Notes under the pieces: generated by a model
The model's input: only the letters and a program-made list of their open reading frames with translations
Databases searched by the model: none
What the model was told of the DNA's origin: nothing
Shown: positions 8,085 through 16,183 of the stretch, in pieces
Numbering within the stretch: the first letter of the stretch is position 1
Layout: every line of letters starts with the position of its first letter
Translations under genes and position numbers: made by a program
Source: Candidatus Tabaqchalia intestinavium
Lineage (GTDB): Bacteria; Bacillota; Clostridia; Oscillospirales; CAJFTT01
Length of the DNA stretch: 44,135 bases
NCBI GenBank assembly: GCA_904420005.1
Contig: CAJFTT010000032.1
Location: forward strand, 1-44,135
Direction of reading: 5' to 3'

Positions 8085-8402
8085 ATGTACGCAGTCATCG
8101 AAACCGGCGGAAAGCAGTACCGCGTGGAAGAAGGGGACGTCATTTTCGTGGAGAAGATGGACGCGGAGGAAGGCTCCGTCATCACCTTCGATAAGGTCAT
8201 CGCGGTTTCCGACAACGGGGAGCTCAAGCTCGGCAGCCCGGTTGTGGACGGCGCGGAAGTGTCGGCCGTCGTGATCCGTAAGGGCAAGGGCAAGAAGATC
8301 ATGGTCTTCAAGTACAAGGCGAAGAAGAATTATCGCCGTCGTCAGGGACATCGTCAGCCGTACACCAAGGTGCAGATCGAGAGCATCAAGGCCGGCGCAT
8401 GA
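8085..8402 (+). CDS. rplU: 50S ribosomal protein L21
   Basis: L21 is a structural protein of the large ribosomal subunit. The 105-residue product begins [18 protein letters not shown], the family N-terminus, and ends with the basic [15 protein letters not shown] region that contacts 23S rRNA. A GTG three codons upstream is in frame, but the ATG at 8085 gives the conserved N-terminus. The stop overlaps the prp start (ATGA, 8399-8402), as expected for the Firmicutes rplU-prp-rpmA operon. Confidence 0.97.
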   Translation: MYAVIETGGKQYRVEEGDVIFVEKMDAEEGSVITFDKVIAVSDNGELKLGSPVVDGAEVSAVVIRKGKGKKIMVFKYKAKKNYRRRQGHRQPYTKVQIESIKAGA

Positions 8403-8722
8403 CGACCGTCACCTTTTTGCAGCGGCAGGGCCGTCTGATCGGGTTTATCGCGTCCGGACATGCCGGCGCGGGAGAAGCCGGGGAGGACATCGTGTGCGCG
8501 GCGGTTTCCGCCGTGACGCAGCAGGCCGCGATCGCCGCGGAGGAAATGCTTTCCCTGCCGGAGGCGGTGGAGAGCGATGAGGAAAGCGCGCGGCTGTCCG
8601 TAGTGGCGGCCGAGGGCGGGGAAAGTTGGGTTTTCCTGCTGCGCGCGCAGTATCTTTTCCTCACCCGATTGGCGGAGCAGTATCCGCGCAACCTCAACGT
8701 TACTCTCATGGAGGTGGAATGA
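8399..8722 (+). CDS. prp: Ribosomal-processing cysteine protease Prp
   Basis: Prp is the cysteine protease that removes the N-terminal extension of ribosomal protein L27 in Firmicutes and relatives. The 107-residue protein carries the catalytic signature [18 protein letters not shown], with expected active-site His21 and Cys33. It lies between rplU (4-base overlap) and rpmA (one base gap), the classical position. Its predicted substrate, the L27 extension ending QFF, is encoded by the next gene, so enzyme and target are both present. Confidence 0.96.
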   Translation: MTTVTFLQRQGRLIGFIASGHAGAGEAGEDIVCAAVSAVTQQAAIAAEEMLSLPEAVESDEESARLSVVAAEGGESWVFLLRAQYLFLTRLAEQYPRNLNVTLMEVE

Positions 8723-8723
8723 A

Positions 8724-9008
8724 ATGATCCAGATCAACATTCAGTTTTTCGCCCATAAAAAAGGTATGGGTTCCACGAAGAACGGCCGCGACAGCGAGTC
8801 GAAGCGTCTGGGCGTCAAGCGCGCCGACGGGCAGGCCGTCCTTGCGGGCAACATCCTGGTTCGCCAGCGTGGCACGCATATCCATCCGGGCGTCAATGTC
8901 GGCATCGGTTCGGACGACACGCTGTTTGCGAAGGTGGACGGCAAGGTCAAGTTCGAGCGCGTCGGCAAGGACCGTAAGCGCGTGAGCGTTTACGCGGTGG
9001 AGCAGTGA
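8724..9008 (+). CDS. rpmA: 50S ribosomal protein L27 with cleavable N-terminal extension
   Basis: L27 is a large-subunit protein whose N-terminal tail reaches the peptidyl-transferase centre. The 94-residue product begins [26 protein letters not shown]. The first nine residues match the Prp-cleaved presequence (cut after the second Phe), and mature L27 would start at Ala10. The ATG is preceded by GGAGGTGG, which lies within the end of prp. A strong terminator follows directly (9026-9058), ending the three-gene operon. Confidence 0.97.
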   Translation: MIQINIQFFAHKKGMGSTKNGRDSESKRLGVKRADGQAVLAGNILVRQRGTHIHPGVNVGIGSDDTLFAKVDGKVKFERVGKDRKRVSVYAVEQ

Positions 9009-9025
9009 GTCGAGAAACAGACAGG

Positions 9026-9060
9026 AAAGAGCCGGGACGGGATTGCGTCCCGGCTCTTTT
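9026..9060 (+). terminator. Terminator of the rplU-prp-rpmA operon
   Basis: AAAGAGCCGGGACG pairs perfectly with CGTCCCGGCTCTTT across a 6-base loop (GGATTG), ending in TTTT, 17 bases after the rpmA stop. It is a classical rho-independent terminator. Confidence 0.9.
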
Positions 9061-9214
9061 GCTGCCTGCGGACGAGACCCTGCGTGCAGACAGCGAACAT
9101 GCGATTGTCCCAAACGAAGCGGCAACGATTGCGGAGCCGTCGTGCTTGGGCCGAGCGTGCCGAGCGGTCGCGCGCTGCGCGGGGCTGGCCGCAGGAGAAA
9201 AGGAGGAGAAAAGC

Positions 9215-9730
9215 ATGCGATTGGTGCTCAGCGACGTCCCGTTGCCGGCGACGCTGCCCCAGCGGGAGGAAAATCGTTACATCGACCTGACGCAGCGGCG
9301 CATCGCGCAGTGCATGGGATGCTTCGGCTGCTGGGTGAAAACACCGGGGAAATGCGTCATCCGGGACGACGCGACGGAGATCTACCCCCTGATCGCCCAG
9401 AGCGACCGGTTGCTCTATGTCAGCCGCGTGCGCTATGGCGGCTACGACGTACCGCTCAAGACGATGCTCGAGCGGGCCATCCCCGTGCAGAAAGCGTTCC
9501 TGCGCGTGCATGAGGGTGAAACGCACCATGTGCAGCGGCGCGTGGCGGACAAGGACGCCGTTATTCTGGCTTACGGCTGCCCGACGCAGGCGGAGCAGGC
9601 GGTGTTCGAGCGGCTGATCGCGCGCAATGCGAAGAATATGGCATTTCGCAGCTGGCGGGTGCGGTTCGTGGAGGAAGCCGCGCTCGCGGGCGCGATCGAG
9701 GAGGAGGTACGGGCATGGGAAGCCTGCTGA
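9215..9730 (+). CDS. Flavodoxin-fold protein with CxGCxxC motif
   Basis: A 171-residue protein resembling NADPH-dependent FMN reductase/multimeric flavodoxin proteins of anaerobes, which are cytoplasmic flavin redox proteins. The CMGCFGCWVKTPGKCVIRDD segment (near residue 34) is typical of the family's cysteine-rich insertion, and RVRYGGYDVPLKTMLER is the usual flavin-pocket segment. Unlike typical members, it lacks the N-terminal NGSPR phosphate-binding loop; here the first strand reads LVLSDVPLPATLPQ. The ATG follows AGGAGGAGAAAAGC. A frame open 70 codons upstream is rejected because it crosses the rpmA terminator. It overlaps the next flavodoxin gene by 16 bases. The redox partner is unknown. 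Confidence 0.8.
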   Translation: MRLVLSDVPLPATLPQREENRYIDLTQRRIAQCMGCFGCWVKTPGKCVIRDDATEIYPLIAQSDRLLYVSRVRYGGYDVPLKTMLERAIPVQKAFLRVHEGETHHVQRRVADKDAVILAYGCPTQAEQAVFERLIARNAKNMAFRSWRVRFVEEAALAGAIEEEVRAWEAC

Positions 9731-10323
9731 TCGTTAACGGCAGTCCTCGCGCGCCGCGGTCCAATTCCCGGCAGTATGCCGCGCTGCTGCGGGACCGATG
9801 GGACGGGCTGGTGGAGGAATATGCCGTGACCGACAACCGGCACGCGGAGATTGGCGCGCGGCTCGGGGAGTTTGACGAGCTGGCACTGGTGTTCCCGCTG
9901 TATGCGGACGCTCTGCCGGCGGCGCTGCTGCGCTTCCTCGTGGCGTTGGAAGGCGCGCACGGCGGTAAGAGGCCGCGCGTGCATGCGATTGTCAATTGCG
10001 GTTTCCTCGAGCCGATGCAGAACCATGTGGCGGTTGAGATGCTGCGGCTGTTTTGCGCGCAGCAAGGGTTCGAGTTTGGCATGGCGCTGTGTATCGGAGC
10101 GGGCGAGGCGATTTTGACGACGCCCTTTTCCTTTCTCGTCAGGCGGAAAATCAAAGCGTTCGCCCGCGAAATTCGGGCGGGCCGGTCTGAACGGCTGGAG
10201 GTGACGATGCCGCTGTCGCCCGCCGCGTTTGTCGGCGCGTCGAGGAAATATTGGCTGCGCTACGGCGCGAAGAACGGTCTTGAGCCGCAGCAGATGGACA
10301 CCGACGAGATCGAAGGCTCTTGA
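9715..10323 (+). CDS. Flavodoxin-fold protein with NGSPR loop
   Basis: A 202-residue protein. The N-terminus LLIVNGSPRAPRSNSRQYA is the FMN phosphate-binding loop of the NADPH-dependent FMN reductase/flavodoxin family, and LALVFPLYADALPAALLRFL is the second conserved strand and flavin-contact segment. It has no CxxC motif, which the partner gene just upstream does have. The start overlaps the end of that partner by 16 bases, with GAGGAGGTACGGGC ahead of the ATG, so the two are almost certainly co-translated. C-terminal residues after about 150 are not recognised. A large hairpin (10486-10529) ends the unit. Confidence 0.8.
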   Translation: MGSLLIVNGSPRAPRSNSRQYAALLRDRWDGLVEEYAVTDNRHAEIGARLGEFDELALVFPLYADALPAALLRFLVALEGAHGGKRPRVHAIVNCGFLEPMQNHVAVEMLRLFCAQQGFEFGMALCIGAGEAILTTPFSFLVRRKIKAFAREIRAGRSERLEVTMPLSPAAFVGASRKYWLRYGAKNGLEPQQMDTDEIEGS

Positions 10324-10681
10324 GACGGCGCGTCGCGCTTGCAGAAGGCGATGCCGATTTCCTGCAGGGGCGGCGCCCCGCGAAAGGGGCGGGCTTCCGG
10401 GCGCTCTCGCTTGACCGAAAAGAGAATTTTTTAGCGCGGGCGACGCAGGATGCTCTGAATGGGGCCGAAGCCTACGGCCGGGGAAAGACGAAAAGGGAAG
10501 GCGCACTGGTGCGCCTTCCCTTTTCGTCTGATCAATTGTGTGAAAGCGAAGCAAGCCTCTGCGGCGCAGCGCGCCCGCGCGGGAAATTTCAATCTCCAGA
10601 ATCAGCACCGTGCGCAGGCGCATTTTTGCTGCTTGCCGGATCTTGCGGGAGACCCGAGGCGCAAGCGGAGCTTACCGCGTT
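10324..10681. other. Gene-free gap between convergent flavodoxin and glycogen phosphorylase genes
   Basis: It contains the bidirectional hairpin at 10486-10529 and otherwise GC-rich sequence. No gene with a credible start was seen. Confidence 0.6.
10486..10529. terminator. 21-bp perfect hairpin, bidirectional terminator
   Basis: Arms 10486-10506 and 10509-10529 are exact complements, with two bases between them. The A-rich left foot and T-rich right foot (AGACGAAAAGG / CCTTTTCGTCT) let it work on both strands. It lies between the convergent flavodoxin pair and glgP. Confidence 0.85.
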
Positions 10682-13081
10682 TTAGGCCTTGACGTGCCAG
10701 ATGTCGCGGGCGTAGTCGCGGATGCTGCGGTCGGCGGAGAACCGTCCGGCGTTGGCGGTATTGACGAGACTCGCGCGCGCCCAGTCGCGCGGCGCGGCGT
10801 AAAGCCGGCGCGAGCGCTCCTGCGCTTTGGCGTAAGCCTCGAAGTCCGCGAGCACCATATAGTAATCCGTGTTGAGCAGGGAATTGAAGATCTCGTCGAA
10901 CCGATTGCCGTGGATGCCGGCATGGATGGCGTCGAGCGCGCCGCGCACCGCGGCGTTGTTGTCATAGATGGCGCGCGGGTGATAGCCGCGCTCACGGTAG
11001 GCGTTGACCTGCTGCTCGTCCATGCCGAACAGGATCATATTGCAGTCGCCCACCGCCTTGCGGATCTCGACGTTGGCGCCGTCGAGCGTGCCGATGGTGA
11101 CCGCACCGTTGATCATCAGCTTCATGTTGCCCGTGCCGGAGGCTTCCGTCCCGGCGAGCGAAATCTGCTCGGAGAATTCCGCAGCCGGCATGAGCCGCTC
11201 GGCCAGCGACACGCGGTAATCCTCCAGGTAGACGACCTTCAGCCGGCCCGCCACGTCGGGATCGTTGTTGACCAGCTCCCCGATGCTGTAAATCAGGCGG
11301 ATGATGTGCTTGGCCATCAGGTAACCCGGCGCCGCCTTGGCCGCGAAAAGGAACGTCTGCGGCGTGAAGGGCGCGGCGGGGTTTTCCTTGATTTTCTGAT
11401 ACAGCGAGAGGATGTGCAGCGCGTTGAGGTGCTGGCGCTTATATTCGTGCAGGCGCTTGACCTGCACGTCGAAGATGGAATCCGGGTCAAGCACGACGCC
11501 CTGCGTCTTGCGGATATAGTCCGCGAAATCGCGCTTGTTCTCGCGCTTGATCTCGCAGATGCGGTCGAGCACGCTCGTATCTTTCGCATATTTCTGCAGT
11601 CCCTCGAGCTGGGAGGCGTCCTTGACGAAGCCGTCGCCGAGCAGCTCGGTGAGCAGCGCGGTCAGCCGCGGATTGGACTGGCACAGCCAGCGACGGTGCG
11701 CGATGCCGTTGGTGACGTTGTGGAATTTCTCCGGGGTGTAAAGATAAAAATCGTGAAATACCCGATCGCGCAGCAGCTTGGAATGCAGTTCGGAGACGCC
11801 GTTGATGCTGAAGCATGCGCAGGCGCAGAGATTGGCCATGCGCACGACGCCGTCGTGGATGATGGCCATGTAGTTGATCTTGCCCCAGTCGCCGGGGAAA
11901 AACTGCGACAGCTGCTCGACAAAGCGCTTGTTGATTTCCTTCATGATCTGGTAAATGCGGGGAAGCAGCGAGGCGAACAGTTCCTCCGGCCAGCATTCCA
12001 GCGCTTCCGGCATGACGGTGTGGTTGGTGTAGGCCACGACGTGCGTCACCATGTCCCAGGCCTCGTCCCACGGGTAGCCGCAGTCGTCCATCAGGATGCG
12101 CATCAGCTCGGGGATGGCCAGCGCAGGATGCGTGTCGTTGATGTGGATGACGACCTTGTCGCGGAAATTGTCCATCGTCTTGTATTCCGTCAGATGCCGG
12201 ACGATGATGTTCTGGATGGTGGCCGAGACGAGGAAATATTGCTGGCGCAGGCGCAGGGATTTACCCTCGCGGTGGTTGTCGTTGGGATAGAGCACCTTGC
12301 TGATGGATTCCGCCATGGCCGACTGCTCCACCGCGCGCAGATATTCGCCGGTGTTGAACAGGTTCATGTCGAAGTCGTTCTTCTTCGCGCTCCACAGGCG
12401 CAGGATGTTGACCGCCTCGTCGTTTTTGCCGCTGATATAAAGGTCAAACGGTACGGCTTCGACGACGTTGCAGTTTTCGTAACGCACATAATGATACCCG
12501 GAAGCGTCCCAGCCGTCGATGACGCGGCCGTCGAACTGCACGTTGACCGTCAAGTCCGGGCGCGGTTGCAGCCAGCATTCGCCGCCCGGCAGCCAGAAGT
12601 CGGGCAGCTCGGTCTGCCAGCCTTCGACAAGCTTCTGGCGGAAAATGCCATATTCATAAAGGATCGAATATCCCATGGCCGGGACGCCGAGGCTCGTGAG
12701 CGAATCGAGAAAGCAGGCGGCCAGCCGGCCCAGGCCGCCGTTGCCCAGCCCTGCGTCCGGCTCCAGCTCGTAAAGCCGGTCGAGCTGCACGTCGAATTCC
12801 TCCAGCACGGCGCGATAGGTGTCCGTCAGTCCAAGGTTATACAGGTTATTCTTGAGAGAACGGCCCATGAGAAATTCCATGCACAGGTAATAGACCCGGC
12901 GCGCGCCGGTTTTGCTGTTCTTTTCGTCGAAGCGCCGCCATTTTTGAATGAGCAGATCGTGCACGGACAGCGCGACGGCGTTATACAGCTGCTCATTGGT
13001 GGCGTCCTCGGGGGAAACGCCGAACCGGGTGGAGAGCTTGCCGACCACCAGCTCCCGGACTTGTTTTTTCGTCAAATTCAT
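10682..13081 (-). CDS. glgP: Glycogen/alpha-glucan phosphorylase
   Basis: GlgP releases glucose-1-phosphate from the non-reducing ends of glycogen, using pyridoxal phosphate. The 799-residue protein is standard length for the GT35 family. Recognisable blocks include ARRVYYLCMEFLMGR, PDAGLGNGGLGRLAACF, VHINDTHPALAIPELMR and the PLP site GTEASGTGNMKLMINGA with the Schiff-base lysine. The ATG at 13081 follows AAAGGAACTTCGCCC. The frame is open further upstream, but that extension has no family match. It has its own promoter (13166-13194), so degradation can be expressed apart from the synthetic genes upstream. Confidence 0.97.
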   Translation of the reverse strand: MNLTKKQVRELVVGKLSTRFGVSPEDATNEQLYNAVALSVHDLLIQKWRRFDEKNSKTGARRVYYLCMEFLMGRSLKNNLYNLGLTDTYRAVLEEFDVQLDRLYELEPDAGLGNGGLGRLAACFLDSLTSLGVPAMGYSILYEYGIFRQKLVEGWQTELPDFWLPGGECWLQPRPDLTVNVQFDGRVIDGWDASGYHYVRYENCNVVEAVPFDLYISGKNDEAVNILRLWSAKKNDFDMNLFNTGEYLRAVEQSAMAESISKVLYPNDNHREGKSLRLRQQYFLVSATIQNIIVRHLTEYKTMDNFRDKVVIHINDTHPALAIPELMRILMDDCGYPWDEAWDMVTHVVAYTNHTVMPEALECWPEELFASLLPRIYQIMKEINKRFVEQLSQFFPGDWGKINYMAIIHDGVVRMANLCACACFSINGVSELHSKLLRDRVFHDFYLYTPEKFHNVTNGIAHRRWLCQSNPRLTALLTELLGDGFVKDASQLEGLQKYAKDTSVLDRICEIKRENKRDFADYIRKTQGVVLDPDSIFDVQVKRLHEYKRQHLNALHILSLYQKIKENPAAPFTPQTFLFAAKAAPGYLMAKHIIRLIYSIGELVNNDPDVAGRLKVVYLEDYRVSLAERLMPAAEFSEQISLAGTEASGTGNMKLMINGAVTIGTLDGANVEIRKAVGDCNMILFGMDEQQVNAYRERGYHPRAIYDNNAAVRGALDAIHAGIHGNRFDEIFNSLLNTDYYMVLADFEAYAKAQERSRRLYAAPRDWARASLVNTANAGRFSADRSIRDYARDIWHVKA

Positions 13082-13165
13082 GGGCGAAGTTCCTTTCTCG
13101 CAAAACCCGCGAAAGGCGGGCGAAATACGGCCAGCCGGCCGGGAAGGCGGATGCGTTCTGCTTTT

Positions 13166-13194
13166 ATTATATTCCGGCGGCGGACCAATGTCCA
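13166..13194 (-). promoter_or_regulatory. Promoter of glgP
   Basis: On the minus strand, TGGACA (13189-13194), a 17-base spacer and TATAAT (13166-13171). Start expected near 13159, about 78 bases before the glgP ATG. Confidence 0.8.
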
Positions 13195-13253
13195 GAGGGA
13201 GAAAAACAGGACGCCGCCCGCGGCGCCGCGCTGCGGGCAGCCGGTTACCAAAG

Positions 13254-13283
13254 GCGGCACCGCCTGCTTGCAAGCGGTGCCGC
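13254..13283 (-). terminator. Hairpin downstream of glgA
   Basis: GCGGCACCGC (13254-13263) and GCGGTGCCGC (13274-13283) form a 10-bp stem with a 10-base loop, 38 bases past the glgA stop and before the glgP promoter. It is followed on the minus strand by CTTTGG, a weak T-tract, so it may attenuate rather than fully terminate. Confidence 0.55.
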
Positions 13284-13320
13284 AAAGCAATTCTCGCAAA
13301 GTCCCTGTCCGCCCTGCGCT

Positions 13321-14748
13321 TTATTCGGCGGGGGCCAGCAGCGATTTGTACAGCGCGAGGTATTCCCCAGCGCTGCGCTTCCAGGAGAAGTCGCACCGCA
13401 GCGCGCGCTGCACGAGCGTCTGCCAATACTCTTTCTCGTCGTAATAGATCCGCATCGCGCGGTTGAATGCGTCGAGCATATCATAAGCGTCGTAATTTTT
13501 GAACGTGAAGCCGTTGCCTTCCCCGTTGCCGCAGTCGCGGATAGAGTCGGCCAGGCCGCCCGTTTCACGCACGATGGGCACGGTGCCGTACCGCAGAGCG
13601 ATCATCTGCGACAGGCCGCAGGGCTCGCTCTTGGACGGCATGAGGAACAGGTCCGCACCGGCGTAGATCTTGTGCGCGAGCGAGGGGATGAAGCCCAGGC
13701 GCAGGCCGAACCGGCCCGGGTGCCGCGCGGCCATGTCGGAGAAAAATTCCTCGTATTTGCGGTCGCCGCTGCCCAGCACGACGATCTGCGCGCCTTCGAG
13801 CATCTTTTCCAGCACGGCGCGGACAAGGTCCAGCCCCTTGTGCTCCACCAGACGCGTCACCAGCGCGATGACCGGCACGTCCGGCCGCTGCTCGAGGCCG
13901 AATTCCTCCTGCAGACGCCGCTTGTTCTCCGCCTTGCCGCTGAAGTCGTCGGCGTCGAACGGCACCCAGACGTCGGGATCGGCCGCCGGGTTGTACAGCG
14001 TGGTGTCGATGCCGTTGAGGATGCCGGAGAGCTTGTACTGGTTGAAGCGCAGCACATGATGCATGCCGTGGGAGTACCACGGATCGAGGATTTCCCAGGC
14101 GTAGCGGGGGCTGACGGTCGTCACCCGGTCGCTGACGGTGACCGCCGCCTTCATCAGGTTGAGGCAGCCGTCGTATTCCATGATGGGCAGGTAGCCGACG
14201 TCCATGCCGAACAGCTCGCCCAGCACATAGCGGTCGAATTTGCCCTGATATTCGATGTTGTGAATGGTGAATACCGTGCGGATGCCGCTGTATTCGGGAA
14301 CGTTGCGGTAGAAATAGTCGTAATACACCGGCACCATCGCCGCGTGCCAATCGTGCGCGTGCAGGATGTCGGGGTACCAGTCGATGTGCCGCAGCGTCTC
14401 GAGCACCGCGCGGCTGAAGAAGGCGAAGCGCTCCCCATCGTCGTAAAAACCATACAGCCGCCCGCGCTTGAAATAATATTCGTTATCCAATAGATAATAG
14501 GTCACGCCGCCGACATGCGCCTCGAACACGCCGCAATATTGGTTGCGCCAGCCCAGCGGGACGAAGAAATTGGTCAGATATTTCATGTTTTCCCGCAGCG
14601 CCTGCGGGATGGTGTCGTAAAGCGGCAGGATCACGCGCGCCCCGACGAAACGGCGGCGCAGCGCGGCGGGCAGGGCGCTTGTCACCTCGCCCAGGCCGCC
14701 CGAAGCGGCGAAGGGGAGCGCCTCCCCGGCGGCAAATAACACTTTCAT
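13321..14748 (-). CDS. glgA: Glycogen synthase (ADP-glucose type)
   Basis: GlgA adds glucose from ADP-glucose to glycogen (GT5 family). The 475-residue protein begins MKVLFAAGEALPFAASGGLG. Other family blocks are HAHDWHAAMVP, TIHNIEYQGKF, NGIDTTLYNP, VTRLVEHKGLDL and MPSKSEPCGLSQMIALRYGT. The N-terminal KxGGL motif, whose Lys contacts ADP-glucose in characterised enzymes, reads ASGGL here. The ATG at 14748 follows AAAGGAGGACAAACT. It lies 193 bases after glgD. Function is clear from the rest of the sequence; the motif change is noted as a finding. Confidence 0.95.
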   Translation of the reverse strand: MKVLFAAGEALPFAASGGLGEVTSALPAALRRRFVGARVILPLYDTIPQALRENMKYLTNFFVPLGWRNQYCGVFEAHVGGVTYYLLDNEYYFKRGRLYGFYDDGERFAFFSRAVLETLRHIDWYPDILHAHDWHAAMVPVYYDYFYRNVPEYSGIRTVFTIHNIEYQGKFDRYVLGELFGMDVGYLPIMEYDGCLNLMKAAVTVSDRVTTVSPRYAWEILDPWYSHGMHHVLRFNQYKLSGILNGIDTTLYNPAADPDVWVPFDADDFSGKAENKRRLQEEFGLEQRPDVPVIALVTRLVEHKGLDLVRAVLEKMLEGAQIVVLGSGDRKYEEFFSDMAARHPGRFGLRLGFIPSLAHKIYAGADLFLMPSKSEPCGLSQMIALRYGTVPIVRETGGLADSIRDCGNGEGNGFTFKNYDAYDMLDAFNRAMRIYYDEKEYWQTLVQRALRCDFSWKRSAGEYLALYKSLLAPAE

Positions 14749-14941
14749 AGTTTGTCCTCCTTTGTTGCGCAGCGCGGATGCAGGCCCGGCCCGCGGCGGG
14801 CAGGCCGCGGCGGGTGCGATCCGCCTGGGATCAGTGGCATGCGGAATGCGCCTTGGGCCCGCCTGCCCGGCGGGCACGAAAGGGGCGCGCTGCCTGCCGG
14901 ACCCATTCAGATGCGACAGGCGTGCGGCCGGCGCGCCGCGT

Positions 14942-16045
14942 TTACACGCGGTTGCCCTTGCCGATGAAGACGGGGAACGTCTCGAATCCGTTGATGGTGC
15001 GTCCGCCGCGGATGACGACGTTTTTATCCGCGATGACGTAGCTGAGGTTGCTGTCGGCTTCGATGACCGTGCCCTGCATGAGGATGCAGTTTTTGACGAC
15101 GGCGCCTTTGGCGATGCGCACGTCGCGGAAGATGACGGAATTCTCCACCCGGCCGGCGATCTCGCAGCCGCCTGCCACCAGACAGCCGCGCGCCACGGCC
15201 TCCGCGCCGTATTTGGTGGGCATATTGTCGCGCCGCTTTGTGAAAACGGGGCGCGCTTCGGGGAACAGCGCCTCGCGCACGTCGCTGCGCAGCAGCTGCA
15301 TGCTGTTTGCGTAGTAAGAGCTGAGGCTGTTGATGCGCATCACGAGCCCCGGCAGCTCCACGGCCTCGACGCGCAACCGATTGAGGTTGCGGCCGATGCA
15401 GTCGCGCTGGAAATCCGAAAGGCCGTTGACCGTCGCCTCGTCGATCAGGCGCAGCAGCACGCTGCGGCGCAATATGTACCCGCCCGCTGCGATGCAGCGC
15501 ATGGCGCCGGCTTCGTTATTGGTCAGCACGGCGGCGAGCCGGCCGTCCTGAATGTCGTAGACGGCTTCGCCGACCATCGCGGGCATGCATTTATACAGCA
15601 CCGTCACATCCGTTTCCTGCTCGGTGTGGCGGTCGGTGAGTGCGGAAAGGTCGAAGTTCGCCACCACGTCGCAGTCGCTGAGCACCACCGTCTCCTCCGT
15701 GCAGTGATCGAGGAAATCCCGGATGCCCGCCAGCGCCTCCACGCGGCTGTGATACATGCCGGACGCGACGCTGCTGAAGGGCGGCAGCAGGAAAAGCCCG
15801 CCGCGCTTACGCGAAAGGTCCCAGTCCTTGCCGCTGCCGAGATGATCCATGAGGGACTGGTAATTGTTTTTGGTGATGACGCCGATCTTGATGATGCCGG
15901 CGTTGATCATGTTGGACAGAGCGAAATCGATCAGGCGGTACCGGCCGCCGAAGGGGACGGAGGCGGTGGTCCGGCGGCCGGTCAGCTCCGGCATGGACTC
16001 GTCGTGAATGTTCGAAAAGATGACGCCGACTGTGTTTTTGTTCAT
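14942..16045 (-). CDS. glgD: GlgD, regulatory-type subunit of glucose-1-phosphate adenylyltransferase
   Basis: GlgD is the Firmicutes-specific, catalytically weak homologue of GlgC that forms a heteromer with it. The 367-residue protein keeps the PFGGRYRLIDFALSNMINAGI block and the C-terminal left-handed beta-helix (residues about 260-360), but its N-terminus (VGVIFSNIHDESMPELTGRR) lacks the GGxGxRL nucleotide loop of GlgC. The ATG at 16045 is preceded by AAAGGA. An in-frame ATG seven codons upstream has no good ribosome site. It lies between glgC and glgA, as in other clostridia. Confidence 0.94.
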   Translation of the reverse strand: MNKNTVGVIFSNIHDESMPELTGRRTTASVPFGGRYRLIDFALSNMINAGIIKIGVITKNNYQSLMDHLGSGKDWDLSRKRGGLFLLPPFSSVASGMYHSRVEALAGIRDFLDHCTEETVVLSDCDVVANFDLSALTDRHTEQETDVTVLYKCMPAMVGEAVYDIQDGRLAAVLTNNEAGAMRCIAAGGYILRRSVLLRLIDEATVNGLSDFQRDCIGRNLNRLRVEAVELPGLVMRINSLSSYYANSMQLLRSDVREALFPEARPVFTKRRDNMPTKYGAEAVARGCLVAGGCEIAGRVENSVIFRDVRIAKGAVVKNCILMQGTVIEADSNLSYVIADKNVVIRGGRTINGFETFPVFIGKGNRV

Positions 16046-16183
16046 GGCTTTGTTCGTTCCTTTCATGGGGGTTACTTTTCGATCGGGCGGACGGGCGCGG
16101 CGTCGCGCGGGACGGCCGGCGCGACGCGACTGGAATGCATGATGCCGGCTGCGGGAAATTTCCGCGCCGCGATCCCGGGCCTG

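Noticed and set aside
9005-9214. A 70-residue N-terminal extension of the first flavodoxin
   Set aside because: It would begin at the rpmA stop and translate through the terminator; the AGGAGG site before 9215 gives the normal start.
10610-13444. A 944-codon plus-strand open frame opposite glgP
   Set aside because: Antisense to glycogen phosphorylase; composition typical of a shadow frame, with no ribosome site.
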